Shown: positions 1 through 10,547 of the stretch, piece by piece
Position numbering within the stretch: position 1 is the first letter of the stretch
Layout: every line of letters begins with the position of its first letter
DNA from: Prevotella sp.
GTDB taxonomy: Bacteria > Bacteroidota > Bacteroidia > Bacteroidales > Bacteroidaceae
NCBI GenBank assembly: GCA_022486815.1
Contig: JAKVJW010000021.1
Coordinates: forward strand, 1 to 49,081
Length of the DNA: 49,081 nt
Direction: 5' to 3'
The notes under the pieces: model-generated
Seen by the model: only the letters and a program-made list of their open reading frames with translations
Told to the model about the DNA's origin: nothing
Databases searched by the model: none
Translations under genes and position numbers: made by a program

Positions 1-72
1 GTTCTCATACTTGTCACGCAAAACTGACAATTTGAACCTGGTATCATAACGACGAAATTCTTTCTTCTTCAT
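1..72 (-). CDS. Partial transposase-like protein, N-terminus only (cut by window edge)
   Basis: Reading leftward from an ATG at 70-72, 24 codons run open off the window edge. The visible peptide begins MKKKEFRRYDTRFKLSVLRD. A basic start followed by an R-Y-x-x-x-F-K-L-x-V-L pattern is typical of the first helix of the DNA-binding OrfA protein of IS3-like insertion sequences. If so, this is the right-hand end of a mobile element whose body lies outside the window. Only 24 residues are visible, no catalytic residues can be checked, and I could not identify terminal inverted repeats with confidence. Another helix-turn-helix protein is possible. Confidence 0.45.
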   Translation of the reverse strand, partial: MKKKEFRRYDTRFKLSVLRDKYEN

Positions 73-379
73 TTTTATTACACTATTTAATTGTTAAAAC
101 AGTGTAAACCTTTTCTGTACTAAGTCAATCCAGAGAATTAAGTGTTTAGATTATGACTTAAGTCAGTAGTCCTTTTTCAACTCAATCACAGAAGTGCTAA
201 TTCAGTTGACACTTTTCTCTTTATAAGCGAGACCAGTAGACGCTTTCTTTTTATCCATGCAGAATCAGTAGGCGCAATGGAGAAGCCATACTGATTTTAT
301 TGACAAGCGCACGTGTGATAAGATTGAGCCTACCTATAGCATCATAAGTCAGTCAGAGTGAGCTTTATTGATGAAAAAA
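73..379. other. Gene-poor stretch between transposase-like start and MFS gene
   Basis: I see no convincing coding frame here. An inverted repeat with 7-base arms (TTACACT at 78-84, AGTGTAA at 101-107) lies just upstream of the transposase-like start and could be an operator or part of an element end. The motif CAGTAG recurs three times between about 160 and 280, but I cannot give it meaning. The stretch ends at the terminator of the neighbouring minus-strand gene. Confidence 0.5.
78..107. repeat. Inverted repeat upstream of transposase-like start
   Basis: Perfect 7-base arms, TTACACT and AGTGTAA, flank a 16-base AT-rich centre directly upstream of the start codon at 72. The position fits an operator or an internal feature of an insertion sequence end. 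No function can be assigned from sequence alone. Confidence 0.35.
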
Positions 380-419
380 ATACCCCCCGAAAGTTAAATA
401 AAAAACTTTCGGGGGGTAT
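380..419 (-). terminator. Intrinsic terminator after MFS transporter gene
   Basis: A perfect 16-bp stem (380-395 pairing with 404-419) with six consecutive C/G pairs and an 8-base A/T loop. Read on the minus strand, the stem is followed by a run of seven T (373-379). It lies about 35 bases past the stop of the MFS gene and should end the transcript of the peptidase/transporter unit. Confidence 0.93.
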
Positions 420-454
420 GTTATTGAAGATTTCTCTTCTTTCTGAGTTTCTAC

Positions 455-1834
455 TTATTTCTTAATGTTGGCTTGTTCCAGTCCGTAGTGTTTCTTTCCG
501 TCGAGTATACGGAGGATAACAGCGAGGACAATAGAAACAATACCGAAACTGGCAAAAATCCACATCGTACTGGTAAAGTTGGCATTACCATTCTTCGTGT
601 TTGCCTGTAGGACATTGCCAATCAGCATAGGAACGAGAGTCAGTCCAATATTCTGAATATAGAATGTGATCGCATAGGCTGAACCCAGTTGCTTCATCGG
701 TATAATCTTTGGCATGGAAGGCCACATCGCACTGGGCACCAAAGCGAAGGCAATACCCAACAATATCATGAGGATGATGGCGAATGCCCCTGTATTGAAG
801 ATAGGCAATGCGAAACAGATGTGAACAGCGGTTAGAAGTACAGATCCGATAATCATCAGTGTTGCACCTTTTCCAATTCGGTCATAGATGGAACCGAAGA
901 TTGGAGTCAGGAAGATTGTACCGAAGGGGAGAATAGCTGGGATCATTCCTGCAAAGGAAGGATTGACATTATATTTGGCAATCATCAACTTGGTTGCAAA
1001 TTTCAAAAATGGGAATACAGCACTGTAGAAAAGCAGGCAGAGAAGTGCAATCAGCCAAAAACCGGGATTGGTGAATATTGCTTTCAGATCACTGAATTTG
1101 AATCCTTCTTCTTCCTCTTCATCTCCCGATTTCGTTGCTGCAATAGACTTGTTCAACTTGGTATCCATGACCACGTATACGAGGAATGCAAGGAGGCCTA
1201 TTAATAGAAGTATGGCTCCGAAAAGAACCGGTGAGGCTACATTTCTATAGTGGTGGGCGATGATAGGACTCAGTCCTAATGCTCCTGCTGTACCCAGACG
1301 AGCCATGCCGACCTGAATGCCCATGGCTAATGCCATACTGTAGCCGTTAAACCACTTTGCGATAATTTTCGAGACTGTGATTCCACACATTTCACAACCT
1401 ACGCCGAAGATAGCAAATCCCAGGGAAGTAATCCATACCTGGAGTTTATAGTCTACACCCAGAATGCTCAGAGTATGATCTGGTGTGATGAATTGCAAAG
1501 AGTAGAATTTGATGAAAGCGCCAATCACCATCAGTGAACATGCCAGTACGCCTGTGAAGCGTACACCCATTTTATCCAGTATGATGCCACTGAAGAAGAG
1601 CATTAAGAGGAAGACATTGATCAGTCCGTATGAACCGGCGAAAAAGCCATATTCGGAACTTGACCAACCTAAGCCGAAGCCGCCGCTGGCGACAGGTGTT
1701 TCGAGCATATCTTGCAGAGGTGACATCACATCGGTGAGGAAATATCCCATCATCATGGTGAAGGACACTATAAGTACTGCTGCCCACCTTGCACCGGCAG
1801 AGTCACTGAGTTTCTTTTGAATTAGTTCTACCAT
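455..1834 (-). CDS. MFS transporter, MFSD1-like (possible dipeptide transporter)
   Basis: A 459-residue polytopic membrane protein with about twelve hydrophobic segments and a charged central loop carrying an acidic run (DEEEEEG, near residue 240), as expected between the two six-helix MFS halves. The GxxxDKxG-type loop after helix 2 is present as IILDKMG. In the second half, SAMWPSMPKIIP followed by LGSAYAITFYIQNIG resembles the eukaryotic MFSD1 subfamily, whose human member exports dipeptides from lysosomes (known of the family). The gene lies 80 bases downstream of a secreted S9 dipeptidyl-peptidase-like gene, with no Bacteroidetes promoter visible between them, so the two are probably co-transcribed. 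That context supports a role in taking up dipeptides across the inner membrane, but substrate is inference. It ends at a strong terminator. Confidence 0.85.
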   Translation of the reverse strand: MVELIQKKLSDSAGARWAAVLIVSFTMMMGYFLTDVMSPLQDMLETPVASGGFGLGWSSSEYGFFAGSYGLINVFLLMLFFSGIILDKMGVRFTGVLACSLMVIGAFIKFYSLQFITPDHTLSILGVDYKLQVWITSLGFAIFGVGCEMCGITVSKIIAKWFNGYSMALAMGIQVGMARLGTAGALGLSPIIAHHYRNVASPVLFGAILLLIGLLAFLVYVVMDTKLNKSIAATKSGDEEEEEGFKFSDLKAIFTNPGFWLIALLCLLFYSAVFPFLKFATKLMIAKYNVNPSFAGMIPAILPFGTIFLTPIFGSIYDRIGKGATLMIIGSVLLTAVHICFALPIFNTGAFAIILMILLGIAFALVPSAMWPSMPKIIPMKQLGSAYAITFYIQNIGLTLVPMLIGNVLQANTKNGNANFTSTMWIFASFGIVSIVLAVILRILDGKKHYGLEQANIKK

Positions 1835-1914
1835 ATTTTATTCTTTTATTTATTTGTTGAGTTATTCTCTAATCTCAACTCTGATTTCAGAAATGTTTTT
1901 TCTTTCAATCGAGC

Positions 1915-4068
1915 TTATTTTTTCAGCCAACGGTCAAGCCAGTTGAAGAAAGTCCTTTGCCACAGAATACCATTCTGGGGTTTTAATACCCAGTGATTTT
2001 CATCAGGGAAGAGTAGCAGTTCAGCCGGAATACCTCTCATGCGTGCAGCATTGAATGCACCCATTCCCTGAGTATATGGGATACGGTAATCTTTCTCTCC
2101 ATGAATGCACAGGATAGGAGTATCCCAGTTGGCTACAGCAAGGTGTGGACTGTTCTCATAGGTCTTTGTTGCATTAGCCGTGCGGTCCTTATTCCAGTAA
2201 GCATCGTCATATTCCCAGTTGGAGAACCAGTCCTCTTCGGTATCAGTATACATACTTTCGAGGTTGAAGGCCCCGTCATGGGCGATGAAACATTTGAAGC
2301 GTTTGTTGTGGTGTCCAGCGAGATAGTAAACAGAGAAGCCACCAAAACTGGCTCCTACACATCCCAGGCGATCTTTGTCTACATAAGGCAAGTTAGCACT
2401 CGCGTCGTCAATGGCAGAAAGATAGTCTTTCATGCATTGCCCTGTCCAGTCACCGCTGACTTCTTCGTTCCAGGCAGATCCGTAACCGGGAAGTCCACGA
2501 CGATTTGGGGCCACAATGACATAGCCGTGAGCAGCCATAATCTGAAAATTCCATCTGTAGCTCCAAAATTGGGATACAGGACTCTGCGGTCCACCTTCAC
2601 AATAGAGAAGGGTGGGGTATTTCTTCGCGGGATCAAAGTGAGGTGGCAGGATGATCCATTCTTGTTCTTCTTTTCCATCAGTAGTCTTTACCCAGCGTTC
2701 CTGAACTTTTCCCATGGTGAGTTGGTCAAGGATCTCTTTGTTCTCGTCTGTAATCTGACTGACTTTTGCTTTCTTTGCTTTCTTCGTCGGTGTGACGATA
2801 AAGATATCATCCGGATGAGATATGCTGTGTCTTGTAGTCAGAAGTTTTCCGGTATTTCCCAGCATCTGCAGAGATCCATAGTCATTCCATCCATCAGTAA
2901 GTTGGCTGACCTTCCCCTGAAGGTTGGTCTGGTACAGGTTAACACACGCATGCCAGCAGGCCATGAAATAGAGAGTCTTCGAGTCCTTTCCCCATGTAAA
3001 TGCATCCACGTTGGTATCAAAGCTCTCAGTTACGTATTTTTTTGCACCTGTAGCCAGATTATAAACACAGAGTCGGTTACGGTCACTTTCATAACCGTCA
3101 CGTTTCATGCTTTGCCAAGCAATGTATTTTCCGTCAGGAGAGAATTGTGGATTTTCATCATAACCTACATTCATATCTCCGGGTTGGTGGTTGACAGCCT
3201 GGTTACGCATGCTCTTTGTCGGGTCGATTGTCGGTTCTTTATAGCCGGCCGGTTTGCATAGATTCCGGGTCTGTCCCGTAGCAATATGGTAAAGATAGAT
3301 ATCAGCATCTGTGGATGTTGCATATTCTACACCAGTTTTCTTCCGGCAAGTATAGGCAATATCCTTGCTGTCAGGACTCCATGCCAATTCCTCTATACCA
3401 CCCCACGGAGCCATCGGACATTCGTAGGGTTCACCATTGAGAATATCTATTCCTTCATCAATTCCTGAAGCACTGACATTTGCCAGAAACGGATGAGCCA
3501 TTGTCTCTACATAGTGATCCCAGTGCCTGTAATTCAAGTCTGTGATAACTCTTCCTGTAGCTTTTGGTAAATCGGACGGCTTCTTCTGAATACTTCCATG
3601 ATAGGGGATGCTTTTGATAAGAATCACCTGTTTGCCATTAGGAGAAAACAGGAATCCGTCGATGTCTATCTTTGAATTTGTGAGTTGTCTGCGATTAGAG
3701 CCGTCAGCATCAGTGCTCCATATCTGTCCGTTGCGTATAAACGCGATCGTCCGGTTGTTGATCCATGCGGCATCACTCTCGCTGGCTGCATCTTCAGTTA
3801 ACTGTTTTTTGTGCTGACCGTCGGCGTCCATGACAAATAGCATTTGATGGCCTTTGTTCTCTTTCACGCTATAGTAGCCTACTTGGTAAACGATCATCTT
3901 TCCATCAGGAGATGCCTGAGTTGTTCCGATACGTCCCATGGCCCATAGAGCCTCCGGAGTCATTAAATCATTGGAGAGTTGGATATTGTTTTTTCCAATC
4001 ATAGTTTGTGCATTCAGACCACTACAAGCCATCAGTATAGCAGCAGTCAGTGAGATTATTTTATTCAT
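1915..4068 (-). CDS. S9 family peptidase (dipeptidyl-peptidase/prolyl-oligopeptidase type)
   Basis: A 717-residue secreted serine peptidase. The first ~20 residues (MNKIISLTAAILMACSGLNA) form a signal peptide ending before Q. Residues ~30-430 hold repeated WD40/PD40-like beta-propeller segments (for example SPNGKQVILI, SPDSKDIAYT, SPDGKYIAWQ). The C-terminal alpha/beta-hydrolase carries the nucleophile elbow GASFGGFS (Ser about 574), Asp in HGEKDYRIP (about 660) and His in DENHWV (about 692), so the triad is complete. Length and layout match DPP4/DPP5-like members of the family, which release dipeptides from peptides in the periplasm. Exact specificity cannot be read from the sequence. It is followed by an MFS transporter gene and preceded by yidC after a small hairpin. 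Confidence 0.93.
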   Translation of the reverse strand: MNKIISLTAAILMACSGLNAQTMIGKNNIQLSNDLMTPEALWAMGRIGTTQASPDGKMIVYQVGYYSVKENKGHQMLFVMDADGQHKKQLTEDAASESDAAWINNRTIAFIRNGQIWSTDADGSNRRQLTNSKIDIDGFLFSPNGKQVILIKSIPYHGSIQKKPSDLPKATGRVITDLNYRHWDHYVETMAHPFLANVSASGIDEGIDILNGEPYECPMAPWGGIEELAWSPDSKDIAYTCRKKTGVEYATSTDADIYLYHIATGQTRNLCKPAGYKEPTIDPTKSMRNQAVNHQPGDMNVGYDENPQFSPDGKYIAWQSMKRDGYESDRNRLCVYNLATGAKKYVTESFDTNVDAFTWGKDSKTLYFMACWHACVNLYQTNLQGKVSQLTDGWNDYGSLQMLGNTGKLLTTRHSISHPDDIFIVTPTKKAKKAKVSQITDENKEILDQLTMGKVQERWVKTTDGKEEQEWIILPPHFDPAKKYPTLLYCEGGPQSPVSQFWSYRWNFQIMAAHGYVIVAPNRRGLPGYGSAWNEEVSGDWTGQCMKDYLSAIDDASANLPYVDKDRLGCVGASFGGFSVYYLAGHHNKRFKCFIAHDGAFNLESMYTDTEEDWFSNWEYDDAYWNKDRTANATKTYENSPHLAVANWDTPILCIHGEKDYRIPYTQGMGAFNAARMRGIPAELLLFPDENHWVLKPQNGILWQRTFFNWLDRWLKK

Positions 4069-4090
4069 AGAATATGATTTTAATTACAGA

Positions 4091-4114
4091 CGGAGTGAAC
4101 AACTATTCACTCCG
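4091..4114 (-). terminator. Hairpin between yidC and S9 peptidase gene (weak terminator or attenuator)
   Basis: Arms CGGAGTGAA (4091-4099) and TTCACTCCG (4106-4114) form a perfect 9-bp stem with a 6-base loop, 16 bases past the yidC stop. The following minus-strand bases are A/T-rich but lack a clear T run, so partial read-through into the peptidase gene is likely. No separate promoter is visible in the 62-base gap. Confidence 0.55.
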
Positions 4115-4130
4115 CCTCCAATTTTAGATA

Positions 4131-6065
4131 TTAAAGTCGTTTCTTCTTTTGTTCCAGTTCGTTACGTTTCCGTTGCGTTTCCTGTTGTTGCTGCATTTGC
4201 ATCTGCTGTATAGCCTGTAAACGTGAGGCGATACCGCCGGTGGATTTCTTTGGATTTACAGCGTTCTTGTTGTAATGTGCTTCAAGAATGCTGAGCAGTT
4301 TCTCATCGTTCGTAGTCTTCCTTAGTACATACATGATGATGGCACTGAAAGCCAGACTGATGAAGTAATAGAAATTAAGTCCTGATGAGTAATCATTGAA
4401 GATAAAGAAGAAGAACAGTGGCATCAGGTACATCATCCATTTCATCATCTTCATCTGATCAGCCTGCTGACCTACCATTTGATCTTTCTGCAACTGCATC
4501 GTGAACCAACTGTAAACAATCTGTGCGATGCAAAACAGGATACAGGTCAGTGAAAGATGATCGCCAATGAGCCATACGTTCTTGTTCCATTCTATAATCG
4601 GATCGAAAGTACTCAGATCGTGCATCCACAGGAAACTCTGCCCACGTAGCTGGATAGCATTCGGGACAAAGTTGAACATGGCAATCCAGATAGGGGCCTG
4701 AATAAGTACCGGCAAACATCCTGATAGTGGACTGACACCGTATTTGGCATATTCTCCCATCATGGCCTGTTGTTTCATCATCTGATCTTCCGGTTTGTTA
4801 TATTGCTTGGTAGCCTCGTCCAGTTTCGGCCGTAGTACGCGCATTTTAGCCGAACTCATATAACTTTTCTTGACCATAGGGTAGGTGATTACCTTCAGGA
4901 GCATGGTAATCAGAATCAGTACAATGCCCATTGGGAATATCTTACTCAACCAGTCAAATATATATATGGTGAACCAACGGTTGATGATACGGAACAGAGG
5001 CCAGCCTAAGTAGATTAGTCGTTGCAACTGGAGTTTATGACCGAATGTACTTTCCTTCTCTACATGTTGCAGAAGCCGGAAATCGTTTGAACCAAAATAG
5101 AATTCAAATTCAGATGGCTTTTTCCCTGTAGGGTCGAAGTATGTTTTCATCTTCGCACCGTATTGCTTCAGATAGCCGGATCCTTTTTCCTGAGGGATAC
5201 TGGTCATGAGGGAATTTTCCTTGAAATTGCTTTTGGAAATGATTACAGCACTGAAGAATTGGTTCTTGAAAGCAACCCAGTCAATAGGTTCCTTGATAAC
5301 CTGATCAATTTTCTCTTTACCTTGGTTAATATAATCTGTACCTCCGTCAGCCTTGTGATAGGTAAGACTGGCATATCGGTTTTCAAAAGTAAAACCACGT
5401 TCCTGTTGACGACAGTGGTCCGACCAGTCTATGTCCATGAGGTTTGCATCCGGAGAGAATAGATTCGCCATTCCGGTCACTTGCAATTTCATGTGGAGCA
5501 GATAGTCTCTTCCCAGAAGGTAGGTCAATGTGATATATTTACCTGTTCCGGCCTTGGCAGTCATAGTAACGGTAGAGTCCGTAACATTGGAGGGCGTGAA
5601 GTAGAGGTCGCTGGTCACAATGTTGGCGTCCTTGGCAGCCAGCATAAATTTCAGGCTCTGGTCCTTTGCTTCGAAAAGGGTTACATTTTTAGAATCCTTT
5701 GAACCGTCCTTAACCTTTAGGTTATGGCCAATATATCCTTTAATGATAGCTTTCTCGACTACACCACCTTTTGTGTTAAATGTAAGGGCTACTTTTTTGT
5801 TTTGGAGAACGATTCTTTGATCTTTTCCTGCCAGTGCTGAATGAAAGAGGGCTGTCGTATCAGCTTCAATCTTCTTTCGTGTTTCTGCTTGCTTTTGAGC
5901 AGCAGTAAATTGTGCAGTCTTGACGGCTTTAGCCTGTTGAGCATTAGCAATAGAATCTTTTACGAAAGCGGCTCTCTGCTCTTCTTCCGAAGGTTTTGCC
6001 CACCAGCTGAAGCCTATCAGAACTACGGCTATGAGAACAAAGCCGATAATGTTATTTTTATCCAT
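4131..6065 (-). CDS. yidC: Membrane protein insertase YidC
   Basis: 644 residues, the length of Gram-negative YidC. The order is an N-terminal membrane anchor (residues ~6-22, ending FSWWAKPSEEE), a large periplasmic beta-rich domain (~60-345), then the conserved membrane core beginning near IFDWLSKIFPMGIVLILI. Core motifs include YPMVKKSYMSSAKM, YNKPEDQMMKQQAMMGEYAKYGVSPLSGCLP and FFFFIFNDYSSGLNFYYF. The conserved helix arginine of E. coli YidC aligns with Lys in LLKVITYP, a change I recall in Bacteroidetes homologues. A Q/K/R-rich tail (about the last 35 residues) may contact ribosomes. The protein inserts and folds inner-membrane proteins with or without SecYEG. It lies 44 bases downstream of pyrG and is likely co-transcribed with it. 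Confidence 0.97.
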   Translation of the reverse strand: MDKNNIIGFVLIAVVLIGFSWWAKPSEEEQRAAFVKDSIANAQQAKAVKTAQFTAAQKQAETRKKIEADTTALFHSALAGKDQRIVLQNKKVALTFNTKGGVVEKAIIKGYIGHNLKVKDGSKDSKNVTLFEAKDQSLKFMLAAKDANIVTSDLYFTPSNVTDSTVTMTAKAGTGKYITLTYLLGRDYLLHMKLQVTGMANLFSPDANLMDIDWSDHCRQQERGFTFENRYASLTYHKADGGTDYINQGKEKIDQVIKEPIDWVAFKNQFFSAVIISKSNFKENSLMTSIPQEKGSGYLKQYGAKMKTYFDPTGKKPSEFEFYFGSNDFRLLQHVEKESTFGHKLQLQRLIYLGWPLFRIINRWFTIYIFDWLSKIFPMGIVLILITMLLKVITYPMVKKSYMSSAKMRVLRPKLDEATKQYNKPEDQMMKQQAMMGEYAKYGVSPLSGCLPVLIQAPIWIAMFNFVPNAIQLRGQSFLWMHDLSTFDPIIEWNKNVWLIGDHLSLTCILFCIAQIVYSWFTMQLQKDQMVGQQADQMKMMKWMMYLMPLFFFFIFNDYSSGLNFYYFISLAFSAIIMYVLRKTTNDEKLLSILEAHYNKNAVNPKKSTGGIASRLQAIQQMQMQQQQETQRKRNELEQKKKRL

Positions 6066-6109
6066 TTATTGTTCGATATTGAAAGATGAAAATACACTCA
6101 TCTGATTTA

Positions 6110-7756
<1,647 letters not shown>

Positions 7757-7774
7757 TTAGTTATAACTAATCTG

Positions 7775-7805
7775 CAAAGGTAGTATAAAATAATGAAAGT
7801 GCCAA
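7775..7805 (-). promoter_or_regulatory. Promoter for pyrG-yidC
   Basis: On the minus strand TACCTTTG (forward 7775-7782) matches the Bacteroidetes -7 element TAnnTTTG, with TTGG (forward 7802-7805) 19 bases upstream as a partial -33 element. It predicts a leader of about 35 bases before the GTG start of pyrG. Confidence 0.75.
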
Positions 7806-7858
7806 CCGTTTTGTGCGATTTCCTACAATTGTTCTTTCGTTTTTTCATTTTTATTTCC

Positions 7859-7866
7859 TACCTTTG
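7859..7866 (+). promoter_or_regulatory. -7 promoter element for DUF3078 gene; decides its start
   Basis: TACCTTTG fits the -7 consensus exactly. A -33 element is not clear. Transcription would begin near 7870, downstream of an in-frame ATG at 7793, so that ATG cannot be used from this promoter. The ATG at 7892 follows with a leader of about 20 bases. Confidence 0.7.
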
Positions 7867-7891
7867 TCGCCAACTGAAAGATAAGAAAAAA

Positions 7892-9211
7892 ATGAAATAT
7901 CGTCTTTTGATCATCTTGTTTCTGAGCTCAGTTCTGGTGGTAAAGGCACAGAGAACCGGTGAAAGATCGGGGGAAAATAATACAAGTGAACCTGTATGGG
8001 TTAGAAACTATCTGGATTCCCTGAACACGTATGAGGGGTGGCTGGATACTACTTCTATGGCTGGTGTCCTGGCCAAGGATACCATGGCGGCCCGTAATCA
8101 TCTGATGATTCAGAACAAGAGTTTCTGTCTCCTTTCACCGCTTACTTTTTATCACTTTCCAGCCATTCATCTTTTAGGGTTGTATTCTGGTGAAGATTCG
8201 GATCATGTCGTGAACCGATTTCTGGATCGGACATTGATGAACGTTTATCTCAATTATCCTCAACTTGTTCAACAAAGTGTGAATGTGTTGATTGCCAACT
8301 CTTCTCATCTTGATCGTTTGGAACCTTCGGCTCAACAGATTCATCCTGATTTTGTGGATATCGTATCTCCTAAGGCGCAGGAACCTGATGCTGTTCCGAT
8401 GGATATTCTAGTTAAAAAGCCTAATTTTTGGAATTTTCAGGGCGATTATTATCTGCAGTTTATGCAGAACTTTGTTTCATCCAACTGGTATAAGGGAGGG
8501 CAAAGCAATTATTCCATGCTGGGGAATATCGTATTTCAGGCTAATTATGATAATCATCGACGATTTGTATGGAAACATAAGTTAGAACTGAAGTTGGGCT
8601 TTCAGAATTCCCGTGCTGACAGTATCCATAGTTTGTCCGCGACAGAAAATATGATCAGATATACGGATAAAGTGGGATTGCAAGCTACTAAAAAATGGTA
8701 TTATACTTTTCAGACGATTGCAACAACTCAGTTTACGAATACCTATAAGAGCAATGACCCTACTGTTTATGCCGCATTCATGTCTCCTTTTGATATGAAC
8801 TTCTCAATAGGTATGGACTATAATGTCAATTGGTTTAAGAAGCGACTTACTGGAACAGTGCATATGGCTCCTTTGGCACTGAACTGGACGTATGTTAAAC
8901 TCAGGTCTCTGGCTACCAGATACGGTATTCGCGAAGGAAGACGTACCTTGATTGACTATGGTTCTGAGTTTACTTTGGATTTAAACTGGAAAATGTCAGA
9001 TTTGATAAAATGGACTACCCGGCTATATGGATATACTTCATATAAGCGGACAGAGCTGGAATGGGAAAATACCTTTGTTTTCCAACTGAGCAAACTGATA
9101 TCTTGTAATCTTTTTGTCTTCCCTCGGTTTGATGATGGTGTGAGCCGTGGCATTCATGGATATTGGCAGTTTAAGGAATATATGAGTGTTGGTTTTTCTT
9201 ATAGCATGTAA
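7892..9211 (+). CDS. DUF3078 domain-containing protein, probable outer-membrane beta-barrel
   Basis: 439 residues from the ATG at 7892. This start gives a clean signal peptide (MKYRLLIILFLSSVLVVKAQ), whereas the longer frame from 7793 begins upstream of the promoter. The second half is recognisable as DUF3078: NWYKGGQSNYSMLGNI, then WKHKLELKLGFQNSR and DKVGLQATKKWYYTF. The alternating pattern and aromatic, charged strands to the C-terminus (VGFSYSM) look like an outer-membrane barrel. Its molecular role is unknown. The gene is divergent from pyrG and convergent with the porin gene, and ends at a bidirectional terminator. Confidence 0.88.
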   Translation: MKYRLLIILFLSSVLVVKAQRTGERSGENNTSEPVWVRNYLDSLNTYEGWLDTTSMAGVLAKDTMAARNHLMIQNKSFCLLSPLTFYHFPAIHLLGLYSGEDSDHVVNRFLDRTLMNVYLNYPQLVQQSVNVLIANSSHLDRLEPSAQQIHPDFVDIVSPKAQEPDAVPMDILVKKPNFWNFQGDYYLQFMQNFVSSNWYKGGQSNYSMLGNIVFQANYDNHRRFVWKHKLELKLGFQNSRADSIHSLSATENMIRYTDKVGLQATKKWYYTFQTIATTQFTNTYKSNDPTVYAAFMSPFDMNFSIGMDYNVNWFKKRLTGTVHMAPLALNWTYVKLRSLATRYGIREGRRTLIDYGSEFTLDLNWKMSDLIKWTTRLYGYTSYKRTELEWENTFVFQLSKLISCNLFVFPRFDDGVSRGIHGYWQFKEYMSVGFSYSM

Positions 9212-9301
9212 AAGAATAATAAATCTTATTCTAAGGTCGGCTTGGTGTTGTGCCTGAAAATCTGCCGGTTTTTCCAGAGACAGGTTATGGCTGACAAATA
9301 G

Positions 9302-9339
9302 AAAAGGGTATATTTTTATTGATAAAAATATACCCTTTT
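9302..9339. terminator. Bidirectional terminator between DUF3078 and porin genes
   Basis: A perfect 18-bp stem (9302-9319 with 9322-9339) with A-run and T-run on opposite flanks. The arms carry AAAAGGG and CCCTTTT, so it can stop transcripts from both convergent genes. The two-base apex means the real loop will be slightly larger. Confidence 0.93.
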
Positions 9340-9380
9340 TTAATCGTTGTCCTTAATATTATTTGTGGATTGATTATTCG

Positions 9381-10508
9381 TCAGAATCGGAAATCAACTT
9401 CTACATCTACGATGGAGTAATTGTTCTTCTTCAGACTTCGGTCATTGACGAAAGCATATTCGCCGTTAATTTCAAAATTGTGATCAAACTCATAGTCTAA
9501 TCCTACTTCATATTGGGTTCTCATCTTAGATGTGTCACCTGTCGGCTGATACATGTCGTAACGGGCCTTAGCGTGAAGGCGTTTCTGGATAATCGGGGCG
9601 ATGACCAGTGCATAGACACCTTGGGCCTGACTTCCGTTATCAGAGATCGTGCAGTCATTGGAAGTGTTGTCATTGGTGTTACTTAAAGCTTTTGCAAAGG
9701 CCTGGCCGGTGGAATGGACAAATTCAGAACGTAAAGTCCAGTCGCTAAAGAGATATTCGGCAGAGAAGGCGTATCTGTGCTGTTGCAGACTTCTTACACC
9801 GTTGTGGCTAACACCGTCTATGGTCCAGGTGCCTTTGCGGGCATAGCTGCCTGTCCAGCCGAAAGTTCCCAGACGCATGCCTGGAACAGGCATTACCCAG
9901 ATACCGCCGATAAGATCTTTTTGTTGGTCAACATCTTTTACATTTATGCCTTGACCGTTGAATACACCGACCTGGTAATGTAATAGATTCCTGCCTTTAG
10001 CGTTTTTAAGGAAGTCACCTTGCATCTGCAGTCCGATATCTCGTCCGTTGGAACTGTGCTCTCCGTTCCGGTCAGAGAATCCTGCCAGTTTCTCGACGGC
10101 CTGTCCATAACTCATAAATCCCTGGTCTATAGGATTCATCGGATTTTCAAAAGTAAATGGTCTCTTGAATTGGCCTATTTTAACACGAAGGAAATCGTAT
10201 TTCTGCCATTCGGTATAGAGGTCAACTAGTCTTGGTGAACTTCCCAACGTAGAGGTGTTGCCATTGACCTGAAGTTGGATTCTCCAGAAGAAATCATTTT
10301 TGATTCGGCCGTCAAGCATGATTCGTCCTAATCTGAGGTTAAACGAATTTGCTTTTGCTCCGTCTTTTCCGCTATACTGATACTGTGTCATTCCATATCC
10401 GGATAGTTTGATACTGTTAATCCAGCCGGGTAATTTCGTCTGTGCGTTAGCAGTACAAACGATGGCAGCAGTAAAAGTAAGGAATAGTCCTCTTTTTAAG
10501 TTTGTCAT
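9381..10508 (-). CDS. OprP/OprO-type porin
   Basis: 375 residues from the ATG at 10508, chosen because it gives a signal peptide (MTNLKRGLFLTFTAAIVCTA) cleaved before Q. A longer frame starting at 10544 would add 12 non-signal residues. The mature part reads as a 16-18-strand barrel: KLSGYGMTQYQYSG, NLRLGRIMLDGRI, FFWRIQLQVNG, RVKIGQFKRPFTFENP, and a terminal strand ending VDVEVDFRF with the outer-membrane C-terminal Phe. The KIGQFKRPF segment is characteristic of the phosphate-selective porin O/P family; whether phosphate is the substrate is not shown. It lies 39 bases downstream of rlmD with no promoter visible in the gap. Confidence 0.9.
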   Translation of the reverse strand: MTNLKRGLFLTFTAAIVCTANAQTKLPGWINSIKLSGYGMTQYQYSGKDGAKANSFNLRLGRIMLDGRIKNDFFWRIQLQVNGNTSTLGSSPRLVDLYTEWQKYDFLRVKIGQFKRPFTFENPMNPIDQGFMSYGQAVEKLAGFSDRNGEHSSNGRDIGLQMQGDFLKNAKGRNLLHYQVGVFNGQGINVKDVDQQKDLIGGIWVMPVPGMRLGTFGWTGSYARKGTWTIDGVSHNGVRSLQQHRYAFSAEYLFSDWTLRSEFVHSTGQAFAKALSNTNDNTSNDCTISDNGSQAQGVYALVIAPIIQKRLHAKARYDMYQPTGDTSKMRTQYEVGLDYEFDHNFEINGEYAFVNDRSLKKNNYSIVDVEVDFRF

Positions 10509-10547
10509 AAATGTATAAATGGTTATTGTTAGATTTGAAGACAATGA

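Noticed and set aside
2101..3261. Plus-strand open frame of 386 codons opposite the S9 peptidase gene
   Set aside because: It lies wholly antisense to a gene with complete catalytic motifs and signal peptide; its translation has no recognisable domain and no promoter.
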